This document shows positions 23,128-34,859 of a stretch of 64,000 nt of DNA, one piece after another (the stretch's first letter is position 1; each line of letters opens with the position of its first letter). The notes beneath the pieces are model-generated. The model was not told where the DNA came from. It worked only from the letters and a program-made list of their open reading frames with translations, and did not search any database. The DNA is from Rhabditoides inermis. Lineage: Eukaryota > Nematoda > Chromadorea > Rhabditida > Rhabditidae. The position numbers and the translations under genes are program-made. The stretch is taken from the NCBI GenBank assembly GCA_963966185.1, contig CAWZYM010000012.1, positions 527,501 through 591,500 on the forward strand, in the 5' to 3' direction.

Positions 23128-24283
23128 TCACATTTCCATCGCCTCCTCGGGAGGAGGGACAGAGGACTGCTCGAAACCAGTGTGTCGTCGAATCTACAAC
23201 AATGTAAATGAATAAAACAGAAAGCGAACAACAACTCACCTCAGTCTCGACGTACTCCGGAATGTCCGACTCGAGGACGTACTCCGACTTGGTAATGATA
23301 GTGAACAGGGACGCTACCATTTTCCGATCAGCGCCGGTCAAGTGAATCTACAAAATATACAATCATTCATATTGCATTTGACACAAATACGTGAATTCAA
23401 ACGCATAAAACACGTACCTTTCCATTGATTCCGATCGTGATCTCGAACTTGTAGCTCTTTCCGAGTAGGGTGAGGAGCTGTGAGACAGGGGACAGAAGAC
23501 GACGCGCCAGGTGCAACGATACCTTCACGAAAACGAATAAACACACAAAACAACGTGAGCATGCAGTTTTATTTTCCCGGATTTCTTATTATAACACCTG
23601 AGGACCCCATGCATGTATATGTGCATGCAAAGCAAATTCGGATAAAGGATTTGATTGGATATGTACTTGCTCAACGCACCTTGAACGTGAGCCCGTTGGC
23701 GGGGAGTTGTCCCATGCCGCGCGCGCGGAACTCGCCGTCCACACACGTCAGCTCAGGTTCCATGTGCTTTGATGCGTTCAGCACCTTAACGTTCACATTC
23801 ATAACAGAATTACGCATGCAAAGACATACCTGAGCGTAGATCACGTCTCCAGTCTTCAGCGCGGGACGGTTGCGCTTCGTGGCACCCTGAAATGTTGTAT
23901 TGTTGAAATGCGTTATATTTAGCATGAATAAATACAAACGAACCTCGAAGTTGAGGAACGACACGAAGGCGATGTCGGCGCATCCAATGTCCACCTTGAA
24001 CGCGTCTCCCAGCTTGCCAGTGACAACTCCCACGACGCGGTCGCCCTTCTGTGCAATGTACCTGCAATTCGATAATGTCAATATTGCGAAATTAAAACAC
24101 CAACCTCTTCGAGTGCACGCTGATCCACGTCTTCTTTCCATTTGCCTTGAAGATACCGGGTTGGCAACAGAGCAGCTCGCCGGCGCGTTGCTCGATTCCG
24201 AATCCAACAATCTGAGCTTCTCCAGCAGCCGACGACCCGGGTTGAACTATCTCACCAGGTAGATACACTGTCGTCGCTGCCAT
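23128..24283 (-). CDS. exos-3: RNA exosome cap subunit EXOSC3 / Rrp40
   Basis: Rrp40 is an S1/KH cap subunit that binds RNA entering the exosome. Seven exons: 24283-24105, 24061-23944, 23886-23830, 23784-23680, 23522-23418, 23347-23240 and 23193-23128. Order of parts: N-terminal domain (YLPGEIVQPG), S1 domain (YIAQKGDRVVGVV, DAFKVDIG, FEGATKRNRPALKTGDVIYA, HMEPELTCVD, GMGQL), then the KH domain with the family-specific GxNG turn (IGINGKI). The C-terminal tail reads VPPPEEAMEM. The ATG follows TTTTTAAG, a plausible trans-splice site. It is the most upstream gene of the minus-strand series. Length (about 235 aa) is normal. Confidence 0.92.
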
Positions 24284-24859
24284 CTTAAAAATGCAACATT
24301 AATCAACGAAAAAAACGTATAATATCGCACAACAAACAAGCGAAATCGCATGTGGTCGAGACAACGCAAAGCTTTGAACGACGCCGACAGTGCGATAAGT
24401 CATGTAAAGATCTGCTGGAATACGTTCGTTTAGGCCGTTGTAGCAGATAGGTAAATTGCAAACAATCACATAAACAACACAAAAACAAAAATAAACAAAA
24501 CTTTATTTTGTAAAATCTGAACGTTTCACAGCGTATTTCAGAGCAATCCCATCGTGTCGGGACCGATTTTTAGAAGTTCAGGTTGAAATGAAGTGAATAA
24601 CGGAAAAAAATTAATATGTCTCGGGGTTTGAAATTACAAAAAATTATCACATTACATTAGCATTTTCACATTGTCGAAAAGAATCGTTACTAACACTTTA
24701 GACTGTTTTGCTTTATTTAATCATTGTCCACTATTTAAGAACAATTTCATTCGTTGAATTTCTGTCTGTAATTGACAAAACTTGGAAAAAAGAACTCAAG
24801 TAGACGAAAGTTGACAACATTGGTTATTCAGTTGAACTATGCTGAGCATCATCGTTCTA

Positions 24860-24938
24860 TGTGGAGGCGGGAGCCGAACCAGTGACCGCCCACTCTGAAC
24901 GGACATCACTGGCACTGCACTACGCCTCGCTGTCGTCC
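24860..24938 (-). pseudogene. tRNA-like relic or SINE head
   Basis: On the minus strand GCGTAGTGCAGTGCCA resembles an A box and GGTTCGGCTCC resembles a B box, ~45 nt apart. The 3' end reads CCCGCCTCCA. I could not form a convincing acceptor stem or anticodon arm, so it is a decayed tRNA or a tRNA-derived repeat rather than a working gene. Confidence 0.35.
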
Positions 24939-25852
24939 GACCTTCACAAGCGCAACCAACCTTCACCGTGAAGTTTATTTAATGTTTTTTTTTCAGAAAA
25001 AAAACATGGTGATGACAATGAATAGAACACTAACCTATAATCACGAACATTTTATTTATCAAGGTTTTAGAATGATGGAGATAGGACCTCACACATTTTG
25101 AGATCGAGTTGGCCCACTCACCCTCTCCTCTCCTCTTTGTTATTGCAAAATCTATGGCCCGTAACGCAGATCGGTTGGTAGGTAGCCGTTGGGTAGCCCG
25201 TTTTTAACCTGCACAGCTGTAAACATCTCTAATCCACGCCCAGGCGATCTGTATACTCCCACTAGCAAAAAAAACTTGTGGCAATCTGCAGATTGAGTCG
25301 GCACCAGATAAGACAAACATTGAGGACATGAGGACACGATCCGAATCTGACCAACTCAATTGCACAACAAGACCAGTGTAGAGGTATCCGACCGGAGAGA
25401 TAGATTCTTTTTAGGATCCTTTTTAGTGAGGACTCCGAACTCCGGACTCCGGATCCTCGTAAAACATGACATGGAGTTTTTACACTTCAGTTACTCACAT
25501 CAAAATGTGAGACATATAACATATATAGCACTAGTGTTAAATTCTGCTACCTTCACGCATAAGTTCACTTCCTGTCCATTCTTGCGTACACCTTTTCCCA
25601 ATCATTTCTGTCTCCCTTGTTGATTTATGTGTAGTCGAATCGTTGAACGATCTGTGAGAGATCGAGTGAACCATGACGTTGATATCATATCACACAAAGC
25701 GAAACGAAAGATCACAGCGGGATACGGTAGAACATTACATTTTACATTCGGAACTTCGCTATGCTCACGTACCTACCGAGAGCAGTGTATGTTGCGGAGT
25801 TCACTCAAGGTTTTTTTTAGCCATCACAGGATCACATGTGTTACTATAACCT

Positions 25853-26000
25853 GCCAGAGCGATAGTTTTCGATCTACCTCGCTTGCAGTTCGAAATACGG
25901 TGCCATAACCGGCTGCCTTGTTTCGCGAGCTGACTCCCCGTCTTCCTCTGATCTACCCCCACAGCGCACAACCTATTGCGAGCATCGAACTATAGATGTG
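25853..26000 (+). repeat. Dispersed repeat family A, copy 4
   Basis: It contains CCAGAGCGATAGTTTTCG, GATCTACCTCGCTTGCAG and ends GCGAGCATCGAACTATAG. It has a small internal deletion relative to 12008-12175. Confidence 0.7.
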
Positions 26001-26625
26001 TTACCACCCATCGTGCTCAGCTGCTGAGCTGCTGACGTTGCTTGTCGGAACTAGGCAGAACAAAAACTACATTGATTATTCCCGTACTGTGATTTGCTGT
26101 TCGCGTTACACTAACATTGTGATACGATGTCTGTGTACCCACAGTACCACAAAATGCTGAAATTTTTATTTGCCCAGTCATAACATCATAAAATCTTATA
26201 CATTGATCTCAATGAAACACTTTTGAGTTGTGGTACTTTGCGCGTACTTCGCAAAGAATCGTGGCGAGGTGAGAAGATGACAAGCGGGTGCGAAATGGGA
26301 TGCGACAAACACTCCCCGTCTGCGCATATCTGTCATTTTTCACAGTCATCACGGCTCATCAAAAATATTAATGGTCAAAACCGACGGTGCGCAGGTTCTT
26401 TCCTCGCCCTCTCCTTTCTTTCACACACAAGCGACTACCACACTTTCGGAAACAATGTGATTCCGTGAATGCGAGTTTTGTTTATTTTCCATGTTTAGGT
26501 TTTTGCAGCGTGTGATTTCGCATTTCGAAAGCGACCCTGCCTCGTCGACCCGATTCATTTTATGCCAGCTTAGCCGCCCTGTGATCCTATCCGATTATAA
26601 AATCAAATAATCGGAATGATTTGCC

Positions 26626-26671
<46 letters not shown>

Positions 26672-27416
26672 AGAGAGAATGAACGACCAAAAAATTGTTG
26701 ATTGACGATCGAAGAAACTGTGGTCGCGGTCAAACGATCAGGTCCAGTGTGCACCTAAAATAGCGCATCCCCTAGTGATAAGGTGACAAGTAATGGGATA
26801 CGGTAGCCGAGCGGAAGACGCTGCAAACGGTTCCTATGATATCATAATGTTATCATAGCGCAAGTTGACAGACTTAAAATATTTTTATTACACCACGAAG
26901 ATGCTTTACACATGGGACATGGGATGGATACATTGTGTTCGTGCATGATCTTGTTTTGCAAAACTCAACGAAAACAACATAATATGTTAAAACAACATAT
27001 TATGCACACTAACATTTCTTCGATCTTCGTTGACATGTAGGTAGCGAAAGCCCATGGTGTCATTTACACCTGTAGTTTGCTTGTAATTGTTTACTGTTTG
27101 GTTGAGTTTTTTTTTCAAATGACTTTTCTACTGTCCGTTTTGTTGCAATGTTGCACATGTTCGGTACTCAATACGGTAATACACTAGTATTAGTTGATTT
27201 ATGTGACATTGATCTTCAAATGACGAGTATTTGTTGCAGAGATGTCGCTAATTCACCCATTCCCTCTGCCCTCTCTCTCTCGCGTTTCTCGAGCAGATAT
27301 GCAAATGCCAGTCTCACCGAACCAACGCTATCAAAAGAATCAAAATATATTGTGCCAGTACCTACATAATGGCACTCCAGCTATTCAGCCAGACTGAAGA
27401 TAAAAAAAACGGTTTT

Positions 27417-27460
27417 GCTATTCTCGGATCTCCAAACGGTAACGGAGATCCAAGAATAGC
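27417..27460. other. Short perfect-type hairpin
   Basis: GCTATTCTCGGATCTCC pairs with GGAGATCCAAGAATAGC, 16 of 17 positions, around a 10-nt loop AAACGGTAAC. It is intergenic and its function is unknown. Confidence 0.6.
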
Positions 27461-27651
27461 ACTTTTCGACCGTTCGCACAATTTGATCGCGTGGCTCGTT
27501 CGACCGGATATAACCAAATCTGATCCAGTCGTAACTATGCATCGAAGGATCTTTGATTCGAGCACTCAGTCAGGCACGCCAATCCAGTCGGGATCAACGC
27601 GTGCGGAGTGACTATGACGTCGCGTCGGCGCGCGCTCTCCGCTGCGACCTC

Positions 27652-27710
<59 letters not shown>

Positions 27711-28388
27711 TCTGAACTACACAGCGCATCGACCGTCGATCGTCTGTGGGCGGGTCGCACTGCGGGGGTATATGTAGCAACGCCTCCCTCCAACACCAAC
27801 CAACTGCTCCTAAAGATTGGAGATCCACTTCACAGACACGTTTTTGTGGTATTTGAGTACTTTGAGCCTGCAAAACGCCTAGTCTCAAAAACGCTATTCT
27901 CACACGTTTAAAAGTCGCATCGCCACGGTTCGGACAGCATCCAACGAACCACCCGACAACGACTCGACTCGCCAGCTATGGTCGCCAATTTGATCGCCGC
28001 CGCGCCGTGAGTTGCTCCTGCTCCTCCGCCTGCTCCTGCTCCTGCTCCTTCTCCATCTGCTCTTTCTGCTCCGTCTTCTCCTTCTCTTTCTTTATTATTG
28101 TTCCACTCTTTTAGGCTTTTCCTTATTTGCCTTTACCTTATCTGATTTCTTTTCTTTTTTTCCTTCTCCTTCTCCATCTGAGTGAGCCGTCTTCTTCTTC
28201 CTAACGATAAGCATGGTTCATTTGTGCGTACTCCAATCGTGCATCTTCGCCTACTTTATGTCCTTTTTTTTTCTCCTTCTCTTCTACTGTATTTGGTTCT
28301 TTGCTAAACATGGTCCTGCCTACTCCTCCTTCTCCATCGACTTCCTACTCCTCGTTTCCTCTAACCCTCTCATTTCAGATGGATTTCA

Positions 28389-28459
28389 ATGTCCCGCAAG
28401 GTGGAAGACGACGACCAACACCACTTTAAAAACCGCACCCGCTTCCTCATTCTGGTGCG

Positions 28460-28543
<84 letters not shown>

Positions 28544-31500
28544 CTACCTGTTCAGATCCTCGTTACCCTCTGCCTCTCCATCGTCCAGTCCAACGTACTG
28601 ACCCTCAACTTCACCATTATTTGCATGAACGGACCGGCCGAGGTGAGTCTGCTGCTCCTGCTCCTGCTCCTTCTGCTCCTTCTTCTCCTCTGTCTCCTAC
28701 CTCTTCCCCTCATTCTGCTCCTCCTCCTGCTTCTCCTCGTTCTCTTGCTCCTTCTCCTCCTATTTTCTTCGCCTTCTTCTATCTCTTCTCCTCCTCTTTC
28801 TTCTCCTCCTGCTCCTATTTCTATTTTCTTCTCTCGCTTCTTATTCCGTTGCAATGTTACTGCTCTTCCATCTGCTCCTTCTCCTCCTCCTCCACCTCCA
28901 CCTCTGTCTCCTTCAGAACGTCTCCACATCCACCACCCCCTCCTCCCTCCTCCTCGACCTCTCCACTCTCTCGCCGATCGATGGAGCAGAGGTGAGCATC
29001 GATCGACACACCGGTTGACATTCTAAAACGATTAGCGCCGTCGAATAATCCATCCACCTTTCCATGCAAAATTATGTTGTGCAGCGGACGGTTTAGCAAA
29101 AATTCGAAAAGGTAAAAGGGTGAGTCCCCGTTTTCGAAAGACTTGTCTATGCGGAAATATTACATGTATGAAAACACGATTACAAAATATGCAAATTTCT
29201 AGAACATAAAATACTGTCGAGTAGCAATGAACGTATAGCCGTAGGCTGCTGCGGAATTTCTTCTCTTTTCTCTCGCTTCTCTTATACCCATCTATTTACC
29301 ACGAATAGCCGTAAGTTTGACGTTTGACGTCATTGGACTATGAACGATCAACCCGACTACCGTACCCCCGCCCCCGCACTCTCACCCTGCGTCTCTCTCT
29401 CTCTCCCACACACACAGTATCCCTTTCAGAACGCACACCGTTTTTCTCAAAAGACCGAAATGTGTTTTATTCATGGCGTCATAGTGATAAGAGAGAAGCG
29501 GAAGGGTGATAATCTGATATTAACATCGCCAAAGCGGTGTGGAAACCATCCATCATTCTCTATCTCTCTCGCCTGCAATCACATGAAAAACTGCACCCTA
29601 AAATAACACTGTCGAAAGCTCTGCGCAGACATAACATATTCTCAAAAAAGAAAAGAAAGAAAGTGGACAGATTCTCTCAAAATAAACTTTCTCCCTTTTC
29701 GTGGAATAAACACAAAACAGTGTATTATAACTTTGCGCTTGAATCTAAATCTATCCTCCAGACAATACCCTCGAATTTTAAAACTCCGATCCAAACGCCT
29801 TGCAGAAGCCCTGAACGTCGACAGTGCTTGAATCTAATTTTATCCTCAACCTAATACCTTCGAGTTTCAAAACTCCTGTTCCAAACGCCTTGCAGAAGTC
29901 CTGGACGTCCGTGCGTCGAGTTTCAAAAACCGGGAACCACACTTTTCAGAAATCCTGGACGTCGACGGCGCTCGAGGTTGAGGAGGAGATTCGCACCGGC
30001 CGCTACGAGTACACGCCATCGCAGAAGAACATGCTGTTCTCAATCGTGGCCATTGGGGCCATGGTGGCTGTCTATCCCATCATGATGCTGTGTGGGGTGA
30101 GCAGAGAGAGGGAGGGAGAGAGGGAGGGAGGGAAGGAGAGAGGGAGGGAGAGAGGGAGGGAGAGAGAGGGAGAGAGAGAGATAAGGGAGAGGGAGAGGGA
30201 GAGGGCGAGAGAGAGGGAGAGAGAGATAAGGGAGAGGAAGAGGGAGAGGGAGGGAGGGAGGGAGAGAGAGAGGGAGGGAGAGAGAGACAGAGAGAGAGAG
30301 AGGGGGAGGGAGGGAGAGAGAGAGAGAAGGAGAGGGAAAGAGAGAAAGACCTCCTCAGCGCTTCGGCACACGCTCTGTGTGCGCGTTCTTCGGCTTCTTC
30401 TCGGGCGCCTGCACCGCTCTCCTGCCGCTCTTCGCCCTCTGGGGCTATGGATGGATGCTCGCCATACGATTCCTACAGGTCGGTCGTCGGTGTTCAACTT
30501 CTGACATGACCACATGACTGCGAAAATTATACAAGAAGTCTCTCGCAATTTTAGTTTCCTCCCATTAGGGGCGGCGCGCAGCGGCGCCCGTTTGTTTTGA
30601 GCTGTGACGCGCGCAACACGCCACTCCCAAGGCACACACGATTTCTCTATTCTAATACAATATACTTAATTAGTGTGCGTTATTTGTTAGAATATCACTT
30701 TGTAAGACCTATGAGTATGATTCGTGAAACCAATATCGGTTGCGGCATCCAAAAACCGCCCTCTCTTGCTCTCTCCCGCTTTGCCACTAAACGTGTTTAC
30801 GACGGCGGCGGCGGCGGCGGCGGCGACGACGGTGTGCATCACGTAAGCTCCGCCCACTGCACTTTGCGCTCATTGGTCGCTCGGCTCTCTTGCGTGCGCA
30901 CTCTGATTGGCTGAGCGCATGCCCCGCCCTTCGTTCACCCACTCTCGTGTCGGCTCGCCGTCCAGGCCACCGCCCCAGTTTTGGCGCGAAAACTGTGGGG
31001 GGAGGGGAGTGTGCGGAGCGGAGTGAGTGGGTAAGAGAGAGAGACGCGAAATAGCGCGTGTCAATGAGAGACTGGCATTGGCAGGCGCACGAGCGATTCG
31101 ACAAAGCAGTGCGTTTCCATATTCAGGATACGTTTTCTAAAGTTTCGAATATGTATACATAACATGTTCGGCACATCAACCTGAAAAACAATTTCTTCGA
31201 AATTTGAGAAAAGGACATCCATTCTCTTTCGAAAAGTACACGAGTAAAGAGGAGTGGTTTGTTTTGATCTAATTCAACAAAAGCACATGCATAAAATCTC
31301 TTCGCAGCTGACTAAAATTTCAAAACAAACCTGCTCTTTCTGATCGATGAAAAATATAGTATGCACTATAATCGTGTCATACATTTTGTTGCAAGTTACT
31401 TGTTGGGATTAACAGTATCCTGAATACCTGAACTCAACATGCTAACAAGAAAACAATTAGAGTTTTAAAACATCGTTCGAAAGAGCAGGTTTGTTTTGAA

Positions 31501-32716
31501 ATTTTAGTCAGCTGCGAAGAGATTTTATGCATGTGCTTTTGTTGAATTAGATCAAAACAAACCACTCCTCTTTACTCGTGTACTTTTCGAAAGATTATAT
31601 TTCCTCATACTTAATACTGGGTGTAGAATCGTACAGTTACAGTAGTACGGTAGTCGAGCACTACCGTACTGTTTCCACGGTACAGTAGTCGATCACTACC
31701 GTAGTGTTTCCCTAGTACCGTAGTCGAGCACTACCGTAGTGTTTCTACACCGTACAGTAGTCGATCACTACCGTAGTGTTTCCCTAGTACAGTAGTCGAG
31801 CACTACCGTAGTGTTTCACTAGTACCGTAGTCGAGCACTACCGTAGTGTTTCCCTAGTACCGTAGTCGAGCACTACCGTAGTGTTTTCATGATACAGTAA
31901 CCCAGGGCACGGCGCTGGCCACCGGCTTCACCATCATCGGCATCTGCACGCGGCAGTGGAGCATGCAGGTGCAGAACGCCTTCTTCATCGCCATATTCAC
32001 CTGCTTCTTCCAGGTAGGGGCAGACCCGTTCCATAAGTAGCGAGAGAGAGGGAGAGGGAGAGAGAGAGAGAGAGAGTATGGACAGATGAGCTCAGAGAGC
32101 TCAGAGATATCAGTTCAGAGATATTATCGTTCAAAGATATTAGTGTGCTCGAATGCAGAGTGTGCGGACCCCGCTCCATAAGTAGCAGTCAGACAGGCAC
32201 ACTATACGAGACTCCTTTTGCCAGAGTGTTTAGCAGTGAAGAGGGGGAGAGGGGAGAGAGAGAGAGATGGAGAGAAAGAGCGAGAGCAAGAGAGAGAGAA
32301 GAGAGAGGGAAGGGGGAAAGAGAGATGGGAGAGAGTGAGAGCTCCCCCTCTCCAGATCGGCCCGATCTTCACCATGCCGGTGGCCGGTGCCCTGTGCACT
32401 TCTTCGCTTGGCTGGCCCGCCGTCTACTACCTACACGCCATCATTACATTCATCCTATACGTCCTCTTCGTGTTCTTCTATCGGTGCGCATCTCTCTCTC
32501 TCTCTCTCTCTCTCTCCCCCTCTCTCTCTCCCCTCTCCCCCTCTCAACGCCTACTACTAAGGGTCACCCTCTCCTCGAGACACTTTTATCGAGATGATCC
32601 TAATAAGGCTTTTTCTCTCAGCGAGTTCCCCGCCAAGCACCGCTACGTGAGCGAGAAGGAGCTGGGACGCATCTACAGGAACAAGGCCGATCCGAGTGCG
32701 CAGAGGTGAGAGAGGG

Positions 32717-32763
<47 letters not shown>

Positions 32764-33468
32764 GAGAGAGAGATAGGGGGGAAAGAGAGGGAGAGAGAGA
32801 GGGAGAGGGAGAGTCAGAGGGAGAGAGAGGGAGGGGGAGAGGGGAAGAGAGAGAGAGGGGGAGAGGGAGAGAGAGGGAGAGAGAGGGAGGGGGAGAGAGA
32901 GAAAGGGAGATAGAGGGAGGAGAAGAGAGAGAAAGAGGGAGAGAGAGGGAGAGAGAGAGGGAGTGAGAGAGAGAGGGAGAGAGAGAGAGAAGAGAGAGAG
33001 GGGGGAGAGAGGGAGAGAGAGGGGAGAGAGATAGAGGGGGAGAGAGAGGGAGAGGGAGAGAGGAAGAGAGAGAGCATCCTCAGGGAGCCGCTCCCCCTGC
33101 GCGCGATGCTCACTGACAACGCCGTCTACGCGTGCTGGATCGCGGCGATCGGAAACTTCATGGGCATCCAGGTCACCATGCAGTTCTCCCCAATCTACCT
33201 CAACAAGGTAGGTCTGGCTACCTCTCTCTCTCTCACTCACTCTCTCCCCCTCTCTCTCTCTCCCTTTCTCTCTCTCCTCTCTCTCTCACCCTCCCCTTTC
33301 AGGTGCTTGGCTTCCCCGTGGCGCAGACCGGCGTCTTCTCCTCCATCCCCCAGATATGCACGTTCTTCCTAAAGATTTTCGCCGGCGTTCTCGCCGACAA
33401 GGCAAAGTGCTGCAGGTGAGAGGAGAGAGAGGGGACGGGAGAGAGAGAGAAAGAGACGAGAGAGAGAG

Positions 33469-33513
<45 letters not shown>

Positions 33514-33707
33514 GAGAGAGAGGGGGGGCGAGAGGGAAAGAGAGGGAGAGAAAGAGGGGGAGAGAAAGAGGGGGAGAGAGAAGAGAGAGCATACAGACAG
33601 AGGGAGAGACCCTTCAGCCCCGTCGTCTCCACCAAGATCTTTAACTGCGTCGCGATCGGCGGAATGGGACTTTTCTTCTTCGCCCTGGCCTGGTGTCCCA
33701 CGTGAGT

Positions 33708-33805
<98 letters not shown>

Positions 33806-34823
33806 TCCGTTCCAGTTCGGAGCCCGTTCTTGGCCTAGTCCTACTCATCTGCTGCTGTTCGATCGTCGGCTTCAACTGCGGCGCGTTCTTCCGCGCCTCT
33901 ACCATCCTCGCACAGTGAGTATCACAATGCAGATTCACGTTTTTCACTTTTTTTATTTCGAAACGCAATTGGACAGCTGCCTCTCATGCACGTATGACCA
34001 GTTTCAAATCTCTAATCATCCATCGAGCAGTGAAAATGCGGTACGATGAAAAGGAGGTGACCTATACCTTCTTTTCTCTCACTCAGGCAGCACAATCAAA
34101 TCCACTGGTGATACTCTGCTAATTTATAACTACTTCCTCTCACCCAGGCAGCACATCTTCGGCCAAGAGTTCATCCGTCATTTTCCTATGCTCCTATGCA
34201 ACAGTCTTGAGAACTGCATAAGGCATAGCAATACGCCAATAAGACAGTAACCTCCTTCTCTCTTGCAGGCAGCACAACCTAAACTGTCTAGTTTCCATCT
34301 ATCAAAAATTGCATAAGTCTCCTAATTGTTAGAAATCTCTGTCTGGTTCGAAGTTGCTAATTTATAACTACTTTCTCTATCTCAAACAGCACCGCGGCCA
34401 AAAGTTCATCCGTCCGATGCAACAGTCCAACAGTTTTGAAAAGTACGTAGGGACCACCTTCTCTATCTCAGGCAGCACAACCACATGATCATGGGCGTGA
34501 ACTCGTTCATCAACTGCGCATCGGCGCTCATCGCCCCCGTCGTCGTCAACATATTCGTCGCCAATGACACTTGGGACGAGTGGTGGTGAGGGGGGGAGAG
34601 GGAGAGAGGGAGAGCGGAAGGGAGAGAGTGAGGGAGGAAGAGGAGAGAGGGAGAGGGGGAGAGAGAGAGGGAGAAAGAGGGAGAAAGAGAGAGGGGGGGA
34701 GGAAGAGAGAGGGGAGAGGGAGGGAGAGAGAGAGTGAGAGAGAGGGGAGGGAGAGGAGAGAGGGAGAGGGGAGAGAGAGAGAGGAGAGAGAGAGGGAGAG
34801 AGAGAGGAGGGAGGGAGAGAGAG

Positions 34824-34859
<36 letters not shown>

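Larger units (their letters stand above)
24284..28388. other. Repeat-rich intergenic region without supported genes
   Basis: About 4.1 kb separates the divergent EXOSC3 and MFS genes. I see no multi-exon coding pattern. It holds a tRNA-like relic, a family A repeat, two (GA)n tracts (26628-26672 and 27652-27709), a short hairpin (27417-27460) and an A-box-like string at 26805-26830 (GGTAGCCGAGCGG). The promoters of both flanking genes must lie here. Confidence 0.6.

Noticed and set aside
26799..26840. tRNA gene suggested by GGTAGCCGAGCGGAAGACGC
   Set aside because: A-box-like only; no B box, no acceptor pairing and no T arm within 90 nt.
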